From DATEPR01 sp036491115 (lineage in GTDB: Bacteria; Actinomycetota; Actinomycetes; Mycobacteriales; Pseudonocardiaceae), in the NCBI GenBank assembly GCA_036491115.1, contig DASXCQ010000004.1, forward strand, positions 62,001-126,000: 64,000 nucleotides of DNA, given 5' to 3'. Position 1 is the first letter of the stretch; each line of letters starts with the position of its first letter. A model generated the notes under the pieces. The model worked only from the letters and a program-made list of their open reading frames with translations, searched no databases and had not been told where the DNA came from. Positions 25,844 through 32,778 of the stretch are shown in pieces. The translations under genes and the position numbers were made by a program.

Positions 25844-25908
25844 AGGACACGCCGGGCAGTGCTCGATTTTGTCGGTGGGGGGTGGTAGACATTCGCACAG
25901 CAGTTCGA

Positions 25909-25924
25909 TCGAACGCCTGTTCGA
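25909..25924. promoter_or_regulatory. LexA (SOS) box, perfect, chiZ-proximal
   Basis: TCGAACgcctGTTCGA is a perfect palindrome matching TCGAAC-N4-GTTCGA. It lies 62 bp upstream of the divergent LysM protein gene and predicts damage induction of that gene. The centres of the two boxes are 81 bp apart. Confidence 0.85.
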
Positions 25925-25985
25925 TCATGATCAACGTCGGTGCAGCCGCCTGACCAGGGCGGACGAGAGTGGAGGATGGTGTCGG

Positions 25986-26498
25986 ATGGCGATTCTGTCG
26001 AACGTCAGGGGCAACCTGCCGGCCCGCTCGGGGCCGGCTGCGCCGGTTCGGCCGGCCCGACCGGTCCCGCCGCCTCCGGTGCGCCGGCGTGGCGTGTCGC
26101 ATGCGGACGGCCGGCGTCCGGCCCGGTTGGTCACCGCACCGGCTCGTGCGGTGGCGCAGCCGTGCGGCCCGCGCCCGATGACGGGCTCGATCGGCTGGCT
26201 GGTGTTGGTCGGGGTGCTGGGTTTCCTGCTGGTGCTGGGCATCGGGTGGGCCATGGGCGGTCAGCCGGCCAGTGCGGTGCCCGATCGGACGGTGCTGGTG
26301 CAGGTCCACCAGGGCGAGTCACTGTGGACGGTCGCCCTGCGCATGTCGCCCGGCGCTCCCGCCGACGCCGTGGTCGCCAAGATCCGCCAGCTGAACGACT
26401 TGCCCGCCAACTCGATCCTCTTCCCCGGCGAGTTACTCCGCGTACCGGCCGCGAACACCCAGCCCGCTCCCGCCCAGCCCACTCCCGCCCAGCGCTGA
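25986..26498 (+). CDS. chiZ: LysM membrane protein, ChiZ-like
   Basis: Protein of 170 residues with a Pro/Arg-rich cytoplasmic N-terminus (to about 60), one membrane helix (about 65-88) and an extracytoplasmic LysM domain (about 100-155, VQVHQGESLWTVALRM to LFPGELLRVP), then a Pro/Ala tail. The divergent position from lexA and the perfect SOS box upstream match mycobacterial ChiZ, a damage-induced protein that binds cell wall and delays division. Assignment rests on architecture and context, as sequence outside LysM is poorly conserved in this family. Confidence 0.8.
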   Translation: MAILSNVRGNLPARSGPAAPVRPARPVPPPPVRRRGVSHADGRRPARLVTAPARAVAQPCGPRPMTGSIGWLVLVGVLGFLLVLGIGWAMGGQPASAVPDRTVLVQVHQGESLWTVALRMSPGAPADAVVAKIRQLNDLPANSILFPGELLRVPAANTQPAPAQPTPAQR

Positions 26499-26926
26499 CG
26501 GTTCCCCGCAGCCCCGGCTCGGCGCTGGCTGCCGCACGCCTACTGTCGTGCGCCTGCCGCCGTGTGCCTGCCGCCGGTCGTGTGTCGGCCGCCGGGCTGC
26601 GTTGCCGGGTGGTGTCGCCGAGTGGCATCGCTGTGTGCCGGCTGTCTCTGTCCGGCCGAGCCAGCCTGGTCCCGGCCACCCTCGGCCGCCCATCGCTCTC
26701 CTCTACTGTGCGGCTCCCCAGGTGCCGCGCGGCACTGCCGTCGCTCCTTCCGCCCCGCACCCCTTGGCTGCCGGTCGTGGTCGGCCCGACTCGCCCCGTC
26801 GCCCGCCCATCGGTCTGTTGATCTTGTGATCGGTCACCCTCCAGCACCGCCACACCGCGTCCCGTGACACAGGCACTCGAACGTGCCGATCCCGTCCCAC
26901 GAACGCGCGTCGCGTGTCGTGTCGGC
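26499..26926. other. Gene-poor GC-rich spacer
   Basis: About 430 bp without a credible gene. Open frames exist on both strands but have no start signals and low-complexity Arg/Pro/Ala translations. A 14-bp imperfect tandem repeat (GTGCGCCTGCCGCC then GTGTGCCTGCCGCC) begins at about 26547. Confidence 0.5.
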
Positions 26927-26955
26927 TTGCGAAATATGGCGCCTCGGCATACCGT
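26927..26955 (+). promoter_or_regulatory. Candidate nrdR-nrdJ promoter
   Basis: TTGCGA (26927-26932) and TACCGT (26950-26955) are separated by 17 bp. The palindromes at 26966-26999 lie just downstream and would overlap the transcription start, as expected for repressor sites. nrdR starts at 27108, giving a leader of about 145 nt. Confidence 0.5.
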
Positions 26956-26965
26956 CGACCCCAAC

Positions 26966-26999
26966 ATGTAGTAGTTACATAGCTGTGGTTAGTCCACAG
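26966..26999. promoter_or_regulatory. Two stacked palindromes, candidate NrdR and DnaA sites
   Basis: ATGTA-GTAGT-TACAT (26966-26980) and CTGTGG-TTAGT-CCACAG (26983-26999) are perfect inverted repeats, each with a 5-bp spacer, and their centres are 18 bp apart. The first overlaps CAACATGTAGT, similar to NrdR boxes. The second contains TAGTCCACA, close to the actinobacterial DnaA box TTGTCCACA. A further TTGTCCACC lies near 27022-27030. Confidence 0.5.
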
Positions 27000-27030
27000 G
27001 TTGGGTTCAGGTCGCGGTCGGTTGTCCACC

Positions 27031-27052
27031 GGTGATCCACAAGTTGATCACC
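27031..27052. promoter_or_regulatory. 7-bp inverted repeat in nrdR leader
   Basis: GGTGATC (27031-27037) and GATCACC (27046-27052) pair perfectly around an 8-nt loop containing CACAAG. It lies 55 bp before nrdR and could be an operator or a leader RNA hairpin. Confidence 0.4.
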
Positions 27053-27107
27053 AGGCGACGCCGGAACGCGGCGGTGCAAGAGTGCGCACGGGGAGGGGTG
27101 AGTCGAG

Positions 27108-27578
27108 TTGCGCTGTCCGTTTTGTCGCAGTGCCGACTCGCGAGTGGTGGATTCCCGCGAGGTCGACGACGGGCTGGCGATCCGGCGCCGTCGTTCGTGC
27201 ACGCAGTGCAACCGCCGGTTCACCACCGTCGAGGAGGCCGTGCTGGCGGTCGTCAAGCGGTCGGGTGTGACCGAGCCGTTCAGTAGGGAGAAGGTCGTCC
27301 GGGGTGTCAGCCGGGCGTGCCAGGGTCGACCGGTCGATGAGGACCAACTGGCCCAGCTCGCCCAGCAGGTGGAAGAGTCGATCCGGGCCACCGGCGTCGC
27401 CGAGATCCCCAGCCACGAGGTGGGCCTGGCCATCCTCGGGCCGCTGCGGGAGCTGGACGAGGTGGCCTACCTGCGCTTCGCCAGCGTCTACCGCTCGTTC
27501 TCGTCGATCGAGGACTTCGAGAAGGAGATCGCCGACCTACGCACCGTGATCGCGCAGAAGGCCAACGAGAACACGTGA
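27108..27578 (+). CDS. nrdR: Transcriptional repressor NrdR
   Basis: 156 residues beginning with TTG, preceded by GGGAGGGG. The N-terminal zinc ribbon has CPFC (about 3-6) and CTQC (about 31-34). An ATP-cone domain follows (about 49-139, VVKRSGVTEPFSREKVVRGV). NrdR senses ATP/dATP and represses ribonucleotide reductase genes through NrdR boxes. Here it precedes nrdJ, as in other actinomycetes, and palindromes upstream could mediate autoregulation. Confidence 0.97.
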   Translation: MRCPFCRSADSRVVDSREVDDGLAIRRRRSCTQCNRRFTTVEEAVLAVVKRSGVTEPFSREKVVRGVSRACQGRPVDEDQLAQLAQQVEESIRATGVAEIPSHEVGLAILGPLRELDEVAYLRFASVYRSFSSIEDFEKEIADLRTVIAQKANENT

Positions 27579-27655
27579 CCAGCCGTACCAAGCCAAGGAA
27601 ACGACCGAATCGGACGGGGAGCCCGGACGGGGCCGGCGCTAACAAGGGAGAGGGC

Positions 27656-30493
27656 ATGACAGAGACCGTCGGGACGCCGACGAGCGCGGGGCCGGGGGAG
27701 GCAGCCAAGGGGCTGCGGGTGTCTCGGATCTACACGACCGAGGGAGTGCACCCCTACGACCAGGTGGCCTGGGAGCACCGCGACGTCGTGATGACCAACT
27801 GGCGCGACGGCACGGTGAACTTCGAGCAGCGGGGCGTCGAGTTCCCCGACTTCTGGTCGGTCAACGCGGTCAACATCGTGACCAGCAAGTACTTCCGGGG
27901 CGCCGCAGGCACCTCGCAGCGCGAGTCGAGCCTGCGCCAGCTCATCGACCGGGTCGTGCGGACCTACGTCACGAGCGGCATCGAGAACGACTACTTCGCC
28001 AGCGCGGACGACGCGGTCGTCTTCGAGCACGAGCTCACCTGGATGCTGCTGCACCAGGTGTTCAGCTTCAACTCGCCGGTCTGGTTCAACGTCGGCACCG
28101 CCTCGCCGCAGCAGGTCTCGGCGTGCTTCATCCTCGCCGTCGACGACACGATGGAGTCGATCCTCAACTGGTACCGGGAAGAGGGCCTGATCTTCAAGGG
28201 CGGTTCGGGTTCCGGCGTGAACCTGTCCCGTATCCGGTCGTCCAAGGAGCTGCTGTCCTCCGGTGGCACCGCGTCCGGCCCGGTGTCGTTCATGCGCGGT
28301 GCCGACGCGTCCGCGGGCACCATCAAGTCCGGTGGCGCCACCCGCCGGGCCGCGAAGATGGTCATCCTCGACGTCGACCACCCGGACATCGAGGAGTTCG
28401 TCGAGACCAAGGCACGCGAGGAAGAGAAGATCCGCGTGCTGCGCGACGCCGGGTTCGACATGGACCTGGGCGGCAAGGACATGTCGTCGGTGCAGTACCA
28501 GAACGCGAACAACTCGGTCCGCGTGTCGGACGAGTTCATGCACGCCGTCGAGTCGGGCGGCGAGTTCGGCCTGCGCGAGCGCCGCACCGGGGCGGTGATC
28601 GATCGCGTGGACGCGAAGTCGCTGTTCCGCAAGATCGCCAAGGCCGCGTGGGAGTGCGCCGACCCCGGCCTGCAGTACGACGACACGATCAACGACTGGC
28701 ACACCTGCCCGGAGTCGGGCCGGATCACCGCGTCCAACCCGTGCAGCGAGTACCTGCACCTGGACAACTCGAGCTGCAACCTGGCGTCGCTGAACCTGCT
28801 GAAGTTCCTCGGCGACGACGGCATGTTCGACGCGCAGCGGTTCGCCAGGTCGGTCGAGTTGGTCATCACGGCGATGGACATCTCGATCTGCTTCGCCGAC
28901 TTCCCGACCGACGCGATCGGTGACACCACGCGGAAGTTCCGCCAGCTGGGCATCGGCTACGCCAACCTGGGCGCCCTGCTGATGGCCACCGGCCACGCCT
29001 ACGACTCCGACGGCGGCCGGGCGCTCGCCGCCGCGATCACGTCGCTGATGACGGGCACCGCGTACCGGCGGTCGGCCGAACTGGCCGGCGTGGTGGGCGC
29101 GTACGACGGCTACGCCCGCAACGCCGATGCCCACCAGCGGGTGATGCGCAAGCACGCGGCGGCCAACGACCTGGTCCGCACCTACGACGTCAACGACGCC
29201 GCGGTCCACAAGCTGGCCACGGCCGAGTGGCAGCGGTGCCTGACGCTCGGCGCGGCCAACGGCTGGCGCAACGCGCAGGCCTCGGTGCTCGCGCCCACCG
29301 GCACGATCGGCTTCATGATGGACTGCGACACCACCGGTGTGGAGCCGGACCTGGCGCTGGTCAAGTTCAAGAAGCTGGTCGGCGGCGGCTCCATGCAGAT
29401 CGTCAACCAGACCGTGCCGCGTGCCCTGCAGACGTTGGGCTACCAGCAGGAGCAGGTCGAGGCGATCGTCGAGTACGTGTCCGAGCACGGTCACGTCGTG
29501 GACGCCCCCGGCCTGCGGCACGAGCACTACGAGGTGTTCGACTGCGCCATGGGCGAGCGGTCCATCGCGCCGATGGGCCACGTCCGGATGATGGCCGCGA
29601 TCCAGTCGTTCGTGTCCGGGTCGATCTCCAAGACGGTCAACATGCCCGAGGCGGCGACCATCGAGGAGATCGAGGAGATCCACTACGAGGGCTGGAAGCT
29701 GGGCCTGAAGGCGCTGGCCATCTACCGCGACAACTGCAAGGTCGGCCAGCCGCTGTCGAACGCGAGGTCGGGGTCGGCCAAGGCGGAGCCGACGGTCGAG
29801 GTGGAGTACCGGCCGATCCGCAAGCGCCTGCCGAAGAAGCGCCCGAGCCAGACGCTGTCGTTCACGGTCGGCGGCGCCGAGGGCTACCTGCACGCCGGTT
29901 CGTACCCCGACGACGGCCTCGGCGAGATGTTCGTCAAGCTGGGCAAGCAGGGTTCGACGCTGGCCGGCGTGATGGACGCGTTCTCCATGTCGATCTCGGT
30001 GGGCCTGCAGTACGGCATCCCGCTGGAGTTCTATGTCTCGAAGTTCATGAACCTGCGCTTCGAGCCGGCCGGCATGACCGACGACTCGGATATCCGCATC
30101 GCCACCAGCGTGCTGGACTACCTGTTCCGCAGGCTGGCGCTGGACTACCTGCCCTACGACAAGCGGGCCCAGCTCGGCGTGTTCACCGCGGATGAGCGGT
30201 CGGCCCAGGTCGCCGACTCCTACGGTGCGCCTGCCGTGGACAGCGTGGACCTCGACCTGGAGGGCCTGCGCACCGGCGTGGACGCCAGCCCGGAACGCCA
30301 CCCGGCCGACCGAGCAGACCGTCCCGCCACGAAGCAGGAGATCCAGCAGGCCGGCAGCTCCACGGAGCTGATGGAACTGCAACTCGGCAAGGCGGCCGAC
30401 GCACCCCTGTGCCTGACCTGCGGCACGAAGATGCGCCCGGCCGGCTCGTGCTACGTCTGCGAAGGCTGCGGTTCGACCTCCGGCTGCAGCTGA
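27656..30493 (+). CDS. nrdJ: Adenosylcobalamin-dependent (class II) ribonucleotide reductase
   Basis: 945 residues. It reduces ribonucleotides to deoxyribonucleotides with a B12-generated radical, independent of oxygen. Visible landmarks are FNSPVWFNVG, the active-site Cys in SACFILAV, the GGSGSGVNLS phosphate region, the NPCSEYLHLDNSSCNL segment and the LAPTGTIGFMMDCDTTGVEPD loop. A C-terminal zinc-type CxxC pair ends the protein (CLTC, CYVCEGC). ATG 27656 has a strong AAGGGAG site. A GTG overlapping the nrdR stop at 27575 would add 27 residues without conserved content. No cobalamin riboswitch was recognised upstream. Confidence 0.96.
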   Translation: MTETVGTPTSAGPGEAAKGLRVSRIYTTEGVHPYDQVAWEHRDVVMTNWRDGTVNFEQRGVEFPDFWSVNAVNIVTSKYFRGAAGTSQRESSLRQLIDRVVRTYVTSGIENDYFASADDAVVFEHELTWMLLHQVFSFNSPVWFNVGTASPQQVSACFILAVDDTMESILNWYREEGLIFKGGSGSGVNLSRIRSSKELLSSGGTASGPVSFMRGADASAGTIKSGGATRRAAKMVILDVDHPDIEEFVETKAREEEKIRVLRDAGFDMDLGGKDMSSVQYQNANNSVRVSDEFMHAVESGGEFGLRERRTGAVIDRVDAKSLFRKIAKAAWECADPGLQYDDTINDWHTCPESGRITASNPCSEYLHLDNSSCNLASLNLLKFLGDDGMFDAQRFARSVELVITAMDISICFADFPTDAIGDTTRKFRQLGIGYANLGALLMATGHAYDSDGGRALAAAITSLMTGTAYRRSAELAGVVGAYDGYARNADAHQRVMRKHAAANDLVRTYDVNDAAVHKLATAEWQRCLTLGAANGWRNAQASVLAPTGTIGFMMDCDTTGVEPDLALVKFKKLVGGGSMQIVNQTVPRALQTLGYQQEQVEAIVEYVSEHGHVVDAPGLRHEHYEVFDCAMGERSIAPMGHVRMMAAIQSFVSGSISKTVNMPEAATIEEIEEIHYEGWKLGLKALAIYRDNCKVGQPLSNARSGSAKAEPTVEVEYRPIRKRLPKKRPSQTLSFTVGGAEGYLHAGSYPDDGLGEMFVKLGKQGSTLAGVMDAFSMSISVGLQYGIPLEFYVSKFMNLRFEPAGMTDDSDIRIATSVLDYLFRRLALDYLPYDKRAQLGVFTADERSAQVADSYGAPAVDSVDLDLEGLRTGVDASPERHPADRADRPATKQEIQQAGSSTELMELQLGKAADAPLCLTCGTKMRPAGSCYVCEGCGSTSGCS

Positions 30494-30501
30494 TTGTGAG
30501 G

Positions 30502-30560
30502 ACTGGTTGAACATGAACTAGCTGGTCAAATCGGGTGTCGGCATCTCGCCGGCACCCGAT
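30502..30560 (+). repeat. Structured repeat element, copy 1 (downstream of nrdJ)
   Basis: ACTGGTTGA, 8 nt, TAGCTGGTCA, then a 13-bp hairpin: the left arm 30530-30542 and right arm 30548-30560 pair around ATCTC with one T-G wobble. There is no T tract, but it may still end nrdJ transcription. A second copy with the same layout lies at 31397-31461. The stems differ by a compensatory C-G to G-C pair (C532/G558 versus G427/C455, last three digits). Confidence 0.65.
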
Positions 30561-30637
30561 CCGGCTGTGCGGCGAAGCATCGCGATGCATCAGACGCAAC
30601 GCGGTCACGCTGGTAAGAACTGGACTGGTGACCCTTT

Positions 30638-30655
30638 TCTGTCTAGTCTGTCTAG
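30638..30655. promoter_or_regulatory. Toxin-antitoxin operator, tandem TCTGTCTAG
   Basis: TCTGTCTAG is repeated perfectly in tandem at 30638-30646 and 30647-30655, so that CTAG-TCTGT-CTAG forms an inverted repeat. It ends 14 bp before the antitoxin ATG, overlapping the expected promoter, and the ribosome-binding GGAGGT follows. It is probably the autoregulatory operator of the antitoxin-toxin complex. Confidence 0.6.
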
Positions 30656-30669
30656 ATGGAGGTAGCACG

Positions 30670-30933
30670 ATGCATGGTGATCACTGGCAGTTGCAGGAGG
30701 CGAAGCAGCGCTTCAGTGAGCTGATCAGGTCTGTCGAGGTCGAGGGGCCGCAGGTTGTCACCAGGCACGGCGAGGAAGTAGCCGTAGTGATCGATATCGT
30801 CGAGTACCGGCGTCTACGTGGACAGGGGCCCGATTTCAAGCGGTTCCTTCGTGTCGCCCCCGACTTCGACATGCTGCCGGTCGACCGATCGTTGACAACT
30901 GCGCGAGCGGTCGATATGGGTGAGGGTGAGTGA
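30670..30933 (+). CDS. Phd/YefM-family antitoxin
   Basis: 87 residues with the Phd/YefM N-terminal DNA-binding fold (WQLQEAKQRFSELIRSVEVEGPQVVTRHGEEVAVV, then DIVEYRRL). An extended C-terminal tail would wrap the toxin. ATG 30670 has GGAGG upstream. The stop overlaps the toxin GTG (GTGA), ensuring antitoxin is made first. Third-position GC is lower than in neighbours, suggesting acquisition. It lies in a small island after nrdJ. Confidence 0.88.
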   Translation: MHGDHWQLQEAKQRFSELIRSVEVEGPQVVTRHGEEVAVVIDIVEYRRLRGQGPDFKRFLRVAPDFDMLPVDRSLTTARAVDMGEGE

Positions 30934-31355
30934 GCTTTCTTCTCGACACCAACGTCATATCCGAGATCCGCAAGAAGGTGCCGAATGCTGGCGTCGAGGC
31001 GTGGTTCGGCTCCGTGTTGGCGAGTGATCTGTACCTGAGTGTGTTGGTTGTGGGCGAGATCAGACAGGGAATTGATCGGTTGGCTCGGCGAGATCCGGTC
31101 CAGGCCGAAGTGTTTGAGCGATGGCTGGCACAACTCACGGATCTCTACGGCGACCGAATAATGCCCGTCACCGCTGACGTGGCTCAGGCGTGGGGCCGTC
31201 TCAACGTCCCCAACCCCGTGCCGGCGGTGGACGGCCTACTCGCCGCGACAGCGCTCGTTCATGGTTGGACGCTCGTGACGCGCAACGGTAGCGATGTCGC
31301 GTCGACGGGGGTGCGTCTGCTGGACCCGTTCCAAGCCGCAGGTGCCGAGGAATAG
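30930..31355 (+). CDS. PIN-domain ribonuclease toxin (VapC/FitB-like)
   Basis: 141 residues with the PIN catalytic acids: Asp in FLLDTNVISEI, Glu in VVGEIRQGI, Asp in PAVDGLLAATA and the C-terminal TLVTRNGSDV segment. VapC-type toxins cut tRNA or rRNA and are held inactive by the partner antitoxin. The FitB-like form with a Phd/YefM-type antitoxin is common in actinomycetes. The GTG overlaps the antitoxin stop. The RNA target is unknown. Confidence 0.9.
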   Translation: MSFLLDTNVISEIRKKVPNAGVEAWFGSVLASDLYLSVLVVGEIRQGIDRLARRDPVQAEVFERWLAQLTDLYGDRIMPVTADVAQAWGRLNVPNPVPAVDGLLAATALVHGWTLVTRNGSDVASTGVRLLDPFQAAGAEE

Positions 31356-31396
31356 CGCACGTCTGGAATAAGTACCCTGCACCAGTATCCCGGGCA

Positions 31397-31461
31397 ACTG
31401 GTTGATGGTAAATTAGCTGGTCAGATGGGGTGGCGGTCGGGCAAGTCGCCGCCCCATCTGA
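31397..31461 (+). repeat. Structured repeat element, copy 2 (downstream of toxin)
   Basis: Same order as copy 1: ACTGGTTGA, 8 nt, TAGCTGGTCA, then a hairpin of about 15 bp (31421-31435 with 31447-31461) around an 11-nt loop, with one T-G wobble. Nineteen leader bases are identical to copy 1. The loop is longer and stem bases differ in a way that keeps pairing. It lies 20 bp before the remnant of a second PIN toxin. Confidence 0.65.
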
Positions 31462-31480
31462 TCTCGACGACTTCTTGTGA

Positions 31481-31725
31481 CAGAGGCTTGTTCTGGATAG
31501 TGAACGGCTGTCCAAACTTGCCGCAGGCGATCCGCTGCTGGCGAATTGCTTGGTGCAACGGGTCTGTCTGGTCACCGGTGTGCAATCGACTCTGTAGTAG
31601 CCGTGACAGCGCTGATCATGGCCCGACCGGTCCGTGCTGCTGAGAGTGATCCTGACGATCTGAGTCGCCTGGTTGAGGAGCTTGACTGCCCCAAGGGTCA
31701 ACGAGTCGTTGTGATCCATGTGTGA
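31481..31725 (+). pseudogene. Remnant of a second PIN-domain toxin
   Basis: In one frame, 31481-31597 reads a 38-residue piece containing LVLDSERLSKLAAGDPLLA, like the N-terminus of a VapC (LDSE...LAAGD). It then ends at TAG. In another frame, up to the TGA at 31723-31725, comes a piece ending SDPDDLSRLVEEL and RVVVIHV, like a PIN C-terminus (TSDPDDL...RVVVV). About 50-60 central residues with the other catalytic acids are missing and no start codon or antitoxin remains. The assignment is by eye and should be tested by a profile search. Confidence 0.5.
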
Positions 31726-31863
31726 CAACCCGCGGCCCAGTAGAGTCGTCCGGGCGGGTCGAGCGGATCGGCCCCCGCCCGGATCTCCACTGTGGACAGA
31801 CTGGGCGACCCCCGGCCGGTCCGGCGGAATTTCATACGCCGAACCAGCCGGATCACCAGCACC

Positions 31864-32778
31864 ATGGAGGGCATGACGCACCCCACCGTCGTGTGCGACG
31901 CCGTGACCGCTGCCGGTCTCGGCGTCGTGCTGGACGCACGGGTGATCGCAGGCGGTGACATCAGCACCGCGTGGCTGGTGACCTGCCACGACGGCGTCAC
32001 GGTGGTGGTGAAGACGTTCGGCAGGCCGGACGACGACATCACCACACCGCCACCCGGCCTCTACCAGGGTGAGGCCGAGGGACTGGCGGCGCTGCGCACC
32101 ATCGGTGGCGTACGCACCCCGGACGTGCTGGCCGTGACCGGCGCGGCGATAGTCCTGGAACCGCTGGGCACCGCCCCGGCCGACGACGATCCGGCGTTCT
32201 GGGCGCGGGCCGGCCGGTCGATGGCCATCATGCACGGCGTCCTCGGCCCGCGTTACGGCTGGCCGCGGGACGGCTGGCAGGGCCGGTTACGCCAGGACAA
32301 CACATGGCACGACGACGGCTACGAGTTCTTCGCCACCCGCCGCATCCTGCGTTGGCTGCCCGAACCGGCGGTGGCGGCCGGCCTGGACGCCACCGACCGC
32401 GCCGCCCTGGAACGGATCTGCCATCGCCTGCCCGAACTGGTACCGCCCGCCCCGCCCAGCCTCACCCACGGCGACCTGGTGCGCGGCAACATCCTCGCCG
32501 CCGACGCCCGGCCCGCCCTGATCGATCCGTCGGTCAGCTGGATGTGGCCCGACGTCGACCTCAGCATGGTCTACTGCGTCGGCCTGGCCGGCCCGCCCAG
32601 CCGGCTGCCGGACCGGTTCTACTCGGCCTACGCCGAGATCCGGCCGCTGGACACCGGCTGGCGGGACCGGATGCCGTTGCTGCACCTACGAGAACTGCTC
32701 AGCCTCCTCGCGCACTTCGGCAACGACACGTGGGACATCACGGGACGAATCCGGCAGGTGCTACGCACCTTCGGCTGA
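31864..32778 (+). CDS. Fructosamine-3-kinase/aminoglycoside-phosphotransferase-like protein
   Basis: 304 residues with a kinase-like fold: an N-lobe (VIAGGDISTAWLVT, then the Lys in VTVVVKTFG), the catalytic loop THGDLVRGNIL (near 206-216) and the metal-binding Asp in ALIDPSVSW. Motifs fit the fructosamine-kinase branch of the APH superfamily, which phosphorylates glycated amines for repair, though small-molecule kinases share them. The start may also be ATG 31873. It converges with the peptidase gene and overlaps it by 18 bp. Confidence 0.82.
   Translation: MEGMTHPTVVCDAVTAAGLGVVLDARVIAGGDISTAWLVTCHDGVTVVVKTFGRPDDDITTPPPGLYQGEAEGLAALRTIGGVRTPDVLAVTGAAIVLEPLGTAPADDDPAFWARAGRSMAIMHGVLGPRYGWPRDGWQGRLRQDNTWHDDGYEFFATRRILRWLPEPAVAAGLDATDRAALERICHRLPELVPPAPPSLTHGDLVRGNILAADARPALIDPSVSWMWPDVDLSMVYCVGLAGPPSRLPDRFYSAYAEIRPLDTGWRDRMPLLHLRELLSLLAHFGNDTWDITGRIRQVLRTFG

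Noticed and set aside
26499..26967. Open frames of 70-280 codons on both strands between the chiZ-like gene and nrdR
   Set aside because: No ribosome-binding site, no conserved pattern, compositions typical of random GC-rich DNA.
26940..27107. Cobalamin riboswitch for the B12-dependent reductase
   Set aside because: The leader is only about 145 nt and I could not find the conserved B12-box sequence. Palindromes there fit protein-binding sites better.
27575..27655. GTG start of nrdJ overlapping the nrdR stop
   Set aside because: The ATG at 27656 has a strong ribosome-binding site, and the 27 extra residues are not like the family.
27488..30514. 1008-codon open frame antisense to nrdJ
   Set aside because: Translation is Arg/His/Val-rich low complexity with no domain. 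It is a codon-bias shadow of the strongly conserved nrdJ gene.
30638..30655. Start of a CRISPR array (tandem 9-bp repeats)
   Set aside because: Only two units without spacers, overlapping a toxin-antitoxin promoter. An operator is the simpler reading.
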